Assembly (NCBI GenBank): GCA_003250455.1
Contig: QKGK01000127.1
Span: forward strand, 1-13,737
From: Chloroflexota bacterium
GTDB lineage: Bacteria; Chloroflexota; Anaerolineae; Anaerolineales; UBA11579
Reading direction: 5' to 3'
Length of the DNA stretch: 13,737 bases
Both the position numbers and the translations under genes were made by a program. Within the stretch, counting starts at the first letter, position 1, and each line of letters opens with the position of its first letter. Positions 1-6,483 of the stretch are shown here, piece by piece. Below the pieces are notes generated by a model. That model saw only the letters and a program-made list of their open reading frames with translations. It searched no databases and was not told the DNA's origin.

Positions 1-1330
1 CCAGCTGGCTGTTATCGCCAGTCCCTACCGGGCTTTCCAGAGACATGGGCTCTTCGGCAGTGCGCAGGGTCTTTTCCACCTTGGTGGTGGCCCGGTTCCA
101 GCGGCGGCGCAGCGCCAGGGGGAGTTCCTCTTCCTTTTCCAGCGCCGAACGGATGGCATCTGCGTGTTCCGGCTCCAAAAAGCCGGATTCCAGGGCCAGT
201 TCCTCACTGCGCGGCTCCCGGCCCAACTTCTGGGTCAGCTCACGCTGGGTGCGCATCAGCCGCTGGATGGATTCCAGTAAATGTACCGGGATGCGGATCG
301 TGCGGGCCTGGTCAGCAATCGAACGCGTGATCGCCTGGCGAATCCACCAGGTGGCGTAGGTGCTGAACTTGAACCCGCGGGTGACGTCAAATTTGTGCAC
401 TGCCCGCAGCAGGCCGATGTTGCCTTCCTGGATCAGGTCTTCAAAAGAACTGCCCCGCCCGACAAAGCGCTTGGCAATGCTCACCACCAGGCGCAGGTTG
501 GCGCTGATGATCGCCTCCTGGGCATTATTGGCCCGCAGGCGGGTGGCCTTGACATGCAGCTGCAGGGAAGTATCTTCCGGTAAGTAGCGCGGGAAAGACC
601 GCCGGGAAGGCAGTTTGTTTTTTCCCTGGTACGAGGTTTTGATCCATCTGGCGGTCTCATAGGGCATCAGGTAGATGATCACAAAGACCTTATAGGCAGT
701 CCGGGCAATCTCGTCCCAGTCTTCGTCCCGCGACCACAGCCCGTTATCCAGGTAGTTGCGCAAATAGGCTTCACGGCGGAGCTGCCAACCATACTGGAGC
801 TGCTGGGCTTCATCCAGCAGCCTGATAAAGTCCGGCGGTTCCTGGTGTATATCGGCTGTATCTTCCAGAATATGCTTCCAGAGCATTTTCAGGTCTTGAT
901 ACAGCAAACGAAAGGTGGATTCCAGGGTGGTATCCTGGTTGGCTTTAGGGTCCTGCTTGCGAGCCTGATCAAATAATTTGGGCGCTTCCAGTTGGGTTGC
1001 CAGCCAGAATTCATGGTCGACATCCAGCAGGTCCACCTGCCCGATCTCTTTCAGATAGAGGCGCACAGGGTCATCGCTGGTCTCGGTGGAAATTTTGGGG
1101 ATCGGCACACGGTCGGCGTTACGCTGCTCCTGGGCGCGCTCCATCCGCTGGATCTCATCGGCAAGAGCGACTTCCTGGGCAAGTTCTTCGCTCAGCTTTT
1201 CGTCGACTTCCTCGTCATCCAGATCCAGGTCATCGATTTCATCCAGAAGATCCTCATCTGAATTTATGTCCTCGTCATCTTCATACATCTCGTCGTCAAA
1301 TTCAGATTCGTTTTCCTCGTGTTTGGCCAT
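1..1330 (-). CDS. rpoD: Primary RNA polymerase sigma factor (RpoD/SigA), 3' end cut by window edge
   Basis: Sigma-70 family primary sigma factor, which directs core RNA polymerase to housekeeping promoters. The minus frame is open without a stop from ATG 1330 to the window edge (443 codons visible). Residues 5-45 are strongly acidic. Region 1.2 starts near residue 85 ([13 protein letters not shown]), followed by a non-conserved segment to about 260. Region 2 starts near residue 278 ([12 protein letters not shown], then [14 protein letters not shown]), with the region 2.3-2.4 motif [10 protein letters not shown] at 327-336. Region 3 begins after [13 protein letters not shown]. The LESPVG segment is visible just before the edge, so region 4 lies outside the window. 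Compared with typical RpoD, region 3 holds about 25 extra residues, charged and Arg/Glu-rich (near 397-424). The start is preceded by AAAGGT about 7 nt upstream. It lies 81 bp downstream of dnaG on the same strand, the classical dnaG-rpoD order. Family assignment is very secure; primary rather than alternative sigma is inferred from region 1.2, length and context. Confidence 0.96.
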   Translation of the reverse strand, partial: MAKHEENESEFDDEMYEDDEDINSDEDLLDEIDDLDLDDEEVDEKLSEELAQEVALADEIQRMERAQEQRNADRVPIPKISTETSDDPVRLYLKEIGQVDLLDVDHEFWLATQLEAPKLFDQARKQDPKANQDTTLESTFRLLYQDLKMLWKHILEDTADIHQEPPDFIRLLDEAQQLQYGWQLRREAYLRNYLDNGLWSRDEDWDEIARTAYKVFVIIYLMPYETARWIKTSYQGKNKLPSRRSFPRYLPEDTSLQLHVKATRLRANNAQEAIISANLRLVVSIAKRFVGRGSSFEDLIQEGNIGLLRAVHKFDVTRGFKFSTYATWWIRQAITRSIADQARTIRIPVHLLESIQRLMRTQRELTQKLGREPRSEELALESGFLEPEHADAIRSALEKEEELPLALRRRWNRATTKVEKTLRTAEEPMSLESPVGTGDNSQL

Positions 1331-1411
1331 GTTTTATACCTTTAAAATTACCTTTATTTTCAAACAGTTCCAATTTTTATACCAGAGCGCTAACAGACCG
1401 GGTAAAAAGGG
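1331..1411 (-). promoter_or_regulatory. dnaG-rpoD spacer with possible internal rpoD promoter and repeated RBS
   Basis: The 81-bp spacer is AT-rich. On the minus strand it has an extended -10-like TGGTATAAA (1376-1384), without a recognisable -35. Nearer the gene is a direct repeat TAAAGGTA...TAAAGGTA (1349-1356 and 1337-1344), of which the second copy is placed to act as the rpoD ribosome binding site. An internal promoter ahead of rpoD is known in other macromolecular-synthesis operons; here it is only suggested by the -10 element. Confidence 0.35.
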
Positions 1412-3355
1412 TCAGGGTTTCACGGATTTCAGGTCAGGCGATACCAGCGCTTTTTGGATGCGCAGAAGTGTCTGCGAATTTTTCTGAATGATGTAATTAT
1501 ACTGAAGAAGTTCATCCGGGTTGTGCGCCTGGGCTTCCTCCATCAAAAAGCGGATCTGGTTATTGCTGGACTGCAGCTTGGTCTCACGCATGCGCAGAAT
1601 CGTGCGGATTAGATCCTGGATAATTTCGTCCGGCTCTATGGAGACCGATTCGGACTTTTTCAGCACTGCTTCGGCCTGCTCCAGCAGGGAGAAGGGGATA
1701 TGGTCGAGGGCAAAACTGACCGGGTGAAGCGTATCCTGGTCCACCGACTGCAGCACTGCCTTGAGAAACTCCTGGTGCACGGTGTTCTGGAAATCTTCTT
1801 CAGAAAGCGGCAGCAAGTCGGCGGCTTTCAGCGCCCGGTTAATTTTATAGAGCATTTCGGGTTGGCGCATTAAAAACGAGAGACTGTGTTCCTCCAGCTT
1901 GTAAAGCATGTGGGCCTTGCCCGTCTCCGGGGATGCCACCCACTCTGCCGCCGGGTCTTTTTGCGGAGTTTCCACCTCAGCGTCCTGGGTTGGCCGGCGG
2001 CGGATCGGCTTGCGGCGGGGGGCGGTGGGCTGTGCCACCAGGGTGCGCTCATCCACCCGCAGCAGGCGGGCAAGCTGCTGACGATAGGTATCGCGTTCGA
2101 TCGCATTGGGCAGGTCGCGGATCAGCGGGAGCACCTGTTCCGCGATTTCAGTTTTCACTTTCGGGTCGTTCAGGTTTTGGCCTTCGGCCAGGGTGTGCAT
2201 CACATGCGCCACAATCGGCTGGGCTTCTTCGATCAGCCTGGCCCACAAAGCCGGGTCTTCCTGCACCACTTCATCCGGGTCTTTTTCGTCCGGCAGGGTG
2301 CTGACGCGGATATCGGCATTCAGGCGTGCCTCCGAGCGCAGCAAACCGCGGGCATCGAAGGTCATTTCGGTTTCCCGGTCCAGGGTTTGGCGCGCCACTT
2401 CAAGGCCGCGCAGGGTGGCCTTGACCCCAGCCGCATCTGCATCCAGGGCCAGCACGATCCGGCGGGTCAGCCGCTTGAGCTGGGTGAGCTGCCCCTCGGT
2501 GAGCGCCGTGCCCATCGGGGAGACCAGGTTAGTAAACCCGGCCTGGTAGGGGGCAATCACGTCCAGGTAGCCCTCCACAATCACCACCTGGTCTTCCGCC
2601 CGGATGCTGCGGCGGGCTTTATCCAGCCCGTAGAGCAGGTCACTTTTGTCAAACAGCGCTGTCTGGGGGGAATTGAGATACTTGGGCATATCATCCGGGG
2701 TCAGGGCGCGTGCGCCATACCCGGCCATCCGTCCGCGCCCGTCGCGGATCGGGAAGATCGCCCGGTTGCGGAAGCGGTCGTACAGACTGCCATCGTCACG
2801 GGCAGAGGCCAACCCGGCATCCACCAGTTCTTCTCTGGTGTAGCCTTTCTCTAAAAAGTAGGGGTACATATCCTCCCAGCCGGGAGGGGCATAGCCGAGC
2901 TCAAAGACCTCGATGGTCTCATCTGTCAGACCGCGCCCATGCAGATAGTCCAGCGCGTTCTTTCCGGCGGGATGGTTGAAAAGCTGGTGCCTGAAGTAAG
3001 TGGTGGCTTCTTCCAGCAACTGGCGCAGGCGGTCGTACTCCTCGCGCTGCTCGGTCTCTTCCGGCGTGAGCGGACGCAGTTCCACCCCGGCGCGGGCCGC
3101 CAGCTGGCGCAGCGCCTCTGGGAAGTCCCACCCTTCGCGCTTCATTACATATTTAAAGATATCGCCGCCGTCGTTACAATCCCCAAAACAGCGCCATGTA
3201 CCGGTTTCGGGCCAGACCACAAATGCCGGTGTACGGGTGTTGGCATGGAATGGACAAAATCCGGTATAATTCTTCCCTGACCGTTTCAGTTGCACATTTT
3301 CAGAAACGATATCAAGAATATCCAGGCGAGCTTTAATCTCTTCTATTTCACTCAT
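1412..3355 (-). CDS. dnaG: DNA primase DnaG
   Basis: Bacterial replicative primase, synthesising RNA primers at the fork with the DnaB helicase. It is 647 aa, a usual length. The N-terminal zinc-binding domain has ligands C34, H37, C56 and C60; the second pair is CX3C (CFGDC) rather than the CX2C of E. coli DnaG. The catalytic core follows, with the conserved RFRNRAIFPI and GYGARAL blocks near 194-217. The TOPRIM motifs are EGYLDVI at 261-267 and the metal-binding DADAAG at 305-310, then LPDEKDPDEVV near 354. A proline/arginine-rich linker (about 441-475) leads into a helical C-terminal domain (480-647) expected to bind DnaB. ATG at 3355 gives the complete N-terminus of the family (EEIKARLDILDIVSENVQLK) although no strong Shine-Dalgarno precedes it. 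It is followed by rpoD on the same strand, so priming and transcription functions share an operon. Very confident. Confidence 0.97.
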   Translation of the reverse strand: MSEIEEIKARLDILDIVSENVQLKRSGKNYTGFCPFHANTRTPAFVVWPETGTWRCFGDCNDGGDIFKYVMKREGWDFPEALRQLAARAGVELRPLTPEETEQREEYDRLRQLLEEATTYFRHQLFNHPAGKNALDYLHGRGLTDETIEVFELGYAPPGWEDMYPYFLEKGYTREELVDAGLASARDDGSLYDRFRNRAIFPIRDGRGRMAGYGARALTPDDMPKYLNSPQTALFDKSDLLYGLDKARRSIRAEDQVVIVEGYLDVIAPYQAGFTNLVSPMGTALTEGQLTQLKRLTRRIVLALDADAAGVKATLRGLEVARQTLDRETEMTFDARGLLRSEARLNADIRVSTLPDEKDPDEVVQEDPALWARLIEEAQPIVAHVMHTLAEGQNLNDPKVKTEIAEQVLPLIRDLPNAIERDTYRQQLARLLRVDERTLVAQPTAPRRKPIRRRPTQDAEVETPQKDPAAEWVASPETGKAHMLYKLEEHSLSFLMRQPEMLYKINRALKAADLLPLSEEDFQNTVHQEFLKAVLQSVDQDTLHPVSFALDHIPFSLLEQAEAVLKKSESVSIEPDEIIQDLIRTILRMRETKLQSSNNQIRFLMEEAQAHNPDELLQYNYIIQKNSQTLLRIQKALVSPDLKSVKP

Positions 3356-3404
3356 TACACCAGCTTAGAGAACGTCAAGTGAGCCGCTAGCAACAACAAG
3401 GATA

Positions 3405-3410
3405 ATTATA
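3405..3410 (-). promoter_or_regulatory. Candidate -10 box for dnaG
   Basis: A perfect TATAAT reads toward dnaG, 49 nt before its start codon, in the divergent dnaG/glgP gap. No good -35 hexamer stands 16-18 bp upstream (GAAGGT at 17 bp), so the assignment rests on the -10 and its position. Confidence 0.45.
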
Positions 3411-3453
3411 ACATTGGTTGGAAAACCACCTTCCATCTGTTATCAACGAGTGG

Positions 3454-3459
3454 TAAAAT
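3454..3459 (+). promoter_or_regulatory. Candidate -10 box for the glucan phosphorylase gene
   Basis: TAAAAT matches the -10 consensus at 5 of 6 positions, 36 nt before the start codon. The expected transcription start (about 3466) falls inside the palindrome at 3462-3473. The -35 is poor. Confidence 0.4.
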
Positions 3460-3461
3460 AC

Positions 3462-3473
3462 GCAACCGGTTGC
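3462..3473. promoter_or_regulatory. Palindromic operator, LacI-family type
   Basis: GCAACCGGTTGC is a perfect 12-bp palindrome with a central CG step, the architecture typical of LacI-family repressor sites. It lies two bases after the candidate -10 of the downstream glucan phosphorylase gene and 22 nt before its start codon, where bound repressor would block transcription initiation. LacI-family regulators commonly control maltodextrin and glucan genes, so regulation by sugar availability is a reasonable inference. No regulator gene is present in the window. Confidence 0.55.
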
Positions 3474-3495
3474 ACAACAATCAAAGAGAGAAAAT

Positions 3496-5715
3496 ATGAA
3501 ACAATTTAGAGGAACCCCTGCGAACAACTTTGACCTGCCTGATAAAATCGCCCGGCTGGGAAAACTCGCTTACAATTTATGGTGGACATGGCGGCCAGAT
3601 GCACAGCGCCTGTACAAATGGATTGACCCCTCCCTGTGGGAAGAGACTTACCACAATCCGGTGCTGTTCTTGCGCAAAGTCCGGCGCACTGACCTGAACG
3701 CCGTCACCCACGACCGCAATTTCATGAATGATTACGACCAGATCATCTCTGACTTCGACACTTACATGGAAGCCAAAGATAACTGGGATACCAAAGATAC
3801 CTGGTATTTACGCACCAAAAAATCGGGTGGAAATGGGCAAATTGCCTACTTCTCCACGGAATTTGGACTTCACGAAACCCTCCCCATCTATGCAGGTGGT
3901 CTGGGCATCCTCTCCGGCGATCACGCCAAAGAGGCCAGCGACCTGGGCCTGCCCTTTGTAGGGATCGGGTTTTTCTACACCCACGGATACTTCTCCCAGC
4001 ACATTACCGAAGACGGCTGGCAGCAGGCCAACGAAGTGCACATGAGCTTCAAGGACCTGCCGGTACTGCCTGTGTTCGAAGAAGACGAAAAGCCGCTCAC
4101 CGTTTCGGTAGACCTGCCGGGCCGCCAGGTGCAGGCCCGCTTGTGGGAGATCCGCGTTGGGCGTGTGCCTCTCTATCTGCTGGATACCAACATCGACAGC
4201 AACTCCCCCGAAGACCGCCGGCTGACCGCCCGCCTGTACAGCAGCGACCTCGACCTGCGCATCTCACAGGAGATCATCCTGGGGGTTGGCGGCGTGCGGG
4301 CGCTGCGGAAGCTGGGCTATGCCCCGGACGTATGGCACATGAACGAAGGGCACTCGGCCTTCCTCAGCCTGGAACGCGCCCGCGAATATGTGGAAGAGGG
4401 CAACACGCTGGAAGAGGCCATCGAGATCCTCCGCAGCAGCACGATCTTCACCACCCACACGCCTGTCCCTGCCGGGAACGACGAGTTCCCCCTCTGGCTG
4501 GTGGATAAATACTTCTCAGACCTGTGGCCGAAACTGGGGCTGGACCGGGAAGGCTTTATCGACCTGGCCCGTCATCAGGTCTCCTGGGGAGAGGTTTTCA
4601 GCATGCCGATCCTGGCGATCCGCATGGCCGAGAAGGTCAACGGCGTTTCCGAACTGCATGGCCAGGTAGCCCGCAATATGTGGAACTTCCTCTGGCCCGA
4701 GAAAAAAGCACACGACGTGCCCATCTCCTACATCACCAACGGCGTACACACCGGCACCTGGCTGGCGCGGCGCATGGGCGTGCTTTTTGACGAACACCTG
4801 CCCAACGGCTGGCGTACGCATCTGGACGACCCTGAAATGTGGGAAGATGTGAAGGACATCCCCGACGAAGCGCTGTGGCAGGTACGCCTGCACCTCAAGC
4901 GCAAGCTGGTCTGGTATATGCAGGAGCGCGCCCGCCAGCAGTGGCTGAGCGACAGCGTCCACCCTGTGCAGGTAGTGGCTTCCGGGGCATTGATCGACCC
5001 CTATATGCTTACCATCGGTTTTGCCCGCCGCTTTGCCACCTATAAACGTGCCGGGCTGATCCTGAAAGACTTCGACCGCCTGCTGGCGATGATCAACAAG
5101 CCCAACATGCCGGTGCAGATCATCTTTGCCGGTAAGGCCCATCCCGCCGACGAACCCGGCAAAATGCTGATCCAGGAAGTTTATCGCAAGGTGAAGAAAG
5201 CCGAGACCGGCGGCCGGCTGGTGTTCCTGGAAGACTATGACATGAACCTGGCGCGCTTCCTGGTGCAGGGCGTGGATGTATGGCTGAACACGCCCCGCCG
5301 CCCGAACGAAGCCTCCGGCACCTCCGGGCAGAAAGCAGCCCTCAACGGCGTGCTTAACTTCTCTGTTCTGGACGGCTGGTGGCGCGAAGGCTACAACGGC
5401 AAGAACGGCTGGGCGATCGGGGAAGACAAGCAGTACACCGACCCCAACCTGCAGGACACTGAGGACCTCGCAAGCCTGTACTCCATTCTGGAAAACGAGA
5501 TCATCCCGCTGTATTATGATCAGCGCTCCGGCGACAATATGTCCGAAAAATGGGTGCAGATGGTCAAAGAGTGCATCCGCACGCTGGCCCCGCGCTTCAG
5601 CATGAGCCGCATGGTCAAGGAATACACCGAAGAGCTCTACCTGCCGGTGATGGCAACTGCTGAAAAAGCCAACGGCAAAATCCTGAAACAAAAGGCAAAG
5701 GCGCCTGCCAAATAA
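3496..5715 (+). CDS. glgP: Alpha-glucan (glycogen/maltodextrin) phosphorylase, GT35, short DUF3417 type
   Basis: PLP-dependent phosphorolysis of alpha-1,4-glucans to glucose 1-phosphate, a cytosolic step in using glycogen or maltodextrin. The 739-aa protein belongs to the shorter alpha-glucan phosphorylase group. An N-terminal DUF3417-like domain (about 1-115, LAYNLWWTWRPDAQRLY) precedes the first catalytic block YFSTEFGL (118-125) and the AGGLGILSGDH stretch (133-143). Other conserved blocks are HMNEGHSAFL (281-290), HTPVPAG (321-327), ITNGVHTGTW (413-422) and RRFATYKR (511-518). The PLP loop EASGTSGQKAALNG (605-618) places the cofactor lysine at K613. A Lys/Ala-rich tail ends the protein. 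The start is preceded by AGAGAG 5 nt upstream, a weak ribosome binding site. It is monocistronic: divergent from dnaG, with a hairpin terminator downstream. The family is secure; glycogen versus maltodextrin preference is not readable from the sequence. Confidence 0.95.
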   Translation: MKQFRGTPANNFDLPDKIARLGKLAYNLWWTWRPDAQRLYKWIDPSLWEETYHNPVLFLRKVRRTDLNAVTHDRNFMNDYDQIISDFDTYMEAKDNWDTKDTWYLRTKKSGGNGQIAYFSTEFGLHETLPIYAGGLGILSGDHAKEASDLGLPFVGIGFFYTHGYFSQHITEDGWQQANEVHMSFKDLPVLPVFEEDEKPLTVSVDLPGRQVQARLWEIRVGRVPLYLLDTNIDSNSPEDRRLTARLYSSDLDLRISQEIILGVGGVRALRKLGYAPDVWHMNEGHSAFLSLERAREYVEEGNTLEEAIEILRSSTIFTTHTPVPAGNDEFPLWLVDKYFSDLWPKLGLDREGFIDLARHQVSWGEVFSMPILAIRMAEKVNGVSELHGQVARNMWNFLWPEKKAHDVPISYITNGVHTGTWLARRMGVLFDEHLPNGWRTHLDDPEMWEDVKDIPDEALWQVRLHLKRKLVWYMQERARQQWLSDSVHPVQVVASGALIDPYMLTIGFARRFATYKRAGLILKDFDRLLAMINKPNMPVQIIFAGKAHPADEPGKMLIQEVYRKVKKAETGGRLVFLEDYDMNLARFLVQGVDVWLNTPRRPNEASGTSGQKAALNGVLNFSVLDGWWREGYNGKNGWAIGEDKQYTDPNLQDTEDLASLYSILENEIIPLYYDQRSGDNMSEKWVQMVKECIRTLAPRFSMSRMVKEYTEELYLPVMATAEKANGKILKQKAKAPAK

Positions 5716-5765
5716 GATTTTGTTGAAAACCGCGTAAACCCCGTCTTGGACCAAACGGGTTATAC

Positions 5766-5800
5766 GAGACGGCCATTTCTCCTAGAGTGGCCGTCTCTTT
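5766..5800 (+). terminator. Rho-independent-like terminator after glgP
   Basis: Arms GAGACGGCCA (5766-5775) and TGGCCGTCTC (5788-5797) are perfectly complementary (10 bp, 12-nt loop), beginning 50 nt after the glgP stop. The T-tract is short (TTT then GG), so efficiency may be modest. Confidence 0.7.
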
Positions 5801-5823
5801 GGTTATATAGGGGGGAGACACCG

Positions 5824-5897
5824 AGGTGCTTAGGGATCAGTAATTGGTGACCAGGCACTTAGTGAGCAGGCACTTAGTGAGCAGGCGCTTAGGGATC
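5824..5897 (+). repeat. Tandem 15-mer array (5 units, one degenerate)
   Basis: Units are AGGTGCTTAGGGATC (5824-5838), a degenerate 14-mer (5839-5852), two identical AGGCACTTAGTGAGC (5853-5867 and 5868-5882) and AGGCGCTTAGGGATC (5883-5897). Related 15-mers recur at 6089-6118, 8808-8837, 11381-11410 and 11679-11708. Confidence 0.85.
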
Positions 5898-5903
5898 AGG
5901 ATG

Positions 5904-5955
5904 GCACAATTTGTCCTTCCGAGCCCGACGCCTTCAGGCGGCGAGGAATCCACCA
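5904..5955 (-). repeat. Dispersed hairpin repeat, GGATTCCTCG type, copy 1
   Basis: On the minus strand the element reads TGGTGGATTCCTCGCC, a small hairpin, GGGCTCGGAAGGACAAATT. The palindromic core CGCCTTCAGGCG (5929-5940) forms a 4-bp stem with a 4-nt loop. Copies with the same flanks lie at 9020-9061 (minus) and 13674-13731 (plus). Confidence 0.7.
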
Positions 5956-5991
5956 GAAGTGCAGTAAAAACTAAAATTTCAACACTTTTCT

Positions 5992-6021
5992 AACCACAGA
6001 TGCACACAGATAAACACAGAT
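5992..6021 (+). repeat. Triple 10-bp repeat, AACCACAGAT family, copy A
   Basis: Three abutting 10-bp units: AACCACAGAT, GCACACAGAT, AAACACAGAT. Near-identical triples occur at 8896-8925, 11483-11512 and, inverted, 11602-11631. All are intergenic. Confidence 0.85.
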
Positions 6022-6052
6022 GGAAAGAAAAGCAGGTGTTTCGCCTCCTGCT
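6022..6052 (-). terminator. Intrinsic terminator of the GMC-mmcQ operon
   Basis: On the minus strand AGCAGG (6047-6052) pairs with CCTGCT (6031-6036) across a 10-nt loop, followed at once by a T-rich run (TTTCTTT, 6024-6030). It starts 10 nt beyond the stop of the mmcQ-like gene, the right place for this operon. Confidence 0.65.
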
Positions 6053-6062
6053 CAATAGGGCA

Positions 6063-6470
6063 TCAAAATTCCCCACTACCACCTCCCTCATCCCTCGGTG
6101 ACTGTTCACTGATTACTGATCGCAGCTTGCGCTGTTTGGCCTGGCCCATTTTGGAGACGACCAGATCGTAGGAATGGTCGATCAGTTCGCGCACCAGGGC
6201 ATCGGGCAGGCTGCCGTCCAGGACCAGGCTGTTCCAATGCTTTTTGTTCATATGGTAGCCGGGGAAGATAGCCGCATACTGCTCGCGCAGGGCGAGGGCG
6301 TCTTCGGGGTCGCATTTCAGGTTGAGGCGCAGCGGGGTCTCATCCTCGCCTACCAGCCCGTACATTTTGTCCAATACTTTGAACACCAGCGTGTCTTCCC
6401 CAAAGGGGTAGCTGGCAGTCGTGCCCGGCTTGGCGAGAAAATAGTCGTTGAGCGCGTCCAGGGTTTGCAA
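6063..6470 (-). CDS. MmcQ/YjbR family protein with repeat-derived C-terminal tail
   Basis: Small single-domain protein (135 aa) of the MmcQ/YjbR family, which has a DNA-binding-like fold and no established biochemical role. Recognisable blocks are YPFGEDTLVFKV (21-32), LNLKCDPEDALALREQY (49-65) and GYHMNKKHWNSLVLDGSLPD (71-90), then an SYDLV segment at 100-104. The start is a TTG at 6470, supported by GGAG 6 nt upstream; no ATG fits the family N-terminus. The gene begins 13 bp after the stop of the oxidoreductase gene, so the two are probably co-transcribed and perhaps translationally coupled. The last 18 residues (118-135, SVISEQSPRDEGGG...) are encoded by the intergenic 15-mer repeat and its flank and look unlike the family, so the original C-terminus has probably been replaced or extended. 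The family call is confident; the function is unknown. Confidence 0.85.
   Translation of the reverse strand: MQTLDALNDYFLAKPGTTASYPFGEDTLVFKVLDKMYGLVGEDETPLRLNLKCDPEDALALREQYAAIFPGYHMNKKHWNSLVLDGSLPDALVRELIDHSYDLVVSKMGQAKQRKLRSVISEQSPRDEGGGSGEF
6089..6118 (-). repeat. 15-mer repeat units inside the 3' end of the mmcQ-like gene
   Basis: On the minus strand: CAGTAATCAGTGAAC (6104-6118) followed by AGTCACCGAGGGATG (6089-6103), then AGG. The units resemble those at 8808-8837 and 11679-11708, but here they are translated in a frame without stops. Confidence 0.7.
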
Positions 6471-6483
6471 GGCGGTCTCCGGG

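Larger units (their letters stand above)
5716..6062. other. Gene-free gap between glgP and mmcQ-like gene, filled with repeats
   Basis: I find no credible gene here. In order the gap holds the glgP terminator, an array of 15-mers, one GGATTCCTCG-type element in minus orientation, an A/T-rich stretch (5957-5990), one triple 10-bp AACCACAGAT repeat, and the hairpin terminator of the minus-strand operon. Confidence 0.7.

Noticed and set aside
1886..2854. Long plus-strand open frame opposite dnaG
   Set aside because: Antisense shadow of the TOPRIM-containing part of dnaG; no start signal and no recognisable domain.
4516..5754. Long (412-codon) minus-strand open frame opposite glgP
   Set aside because: Fully antisense to a gene with all phosphorylase motifs; composition reflects the GC-rich codon pattern of the real gene and no family is recognisable.
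5824..5897. CRISPR array
   Set aside because: Units are 15 bp and abut without unique spacers; no cas genes in the window.
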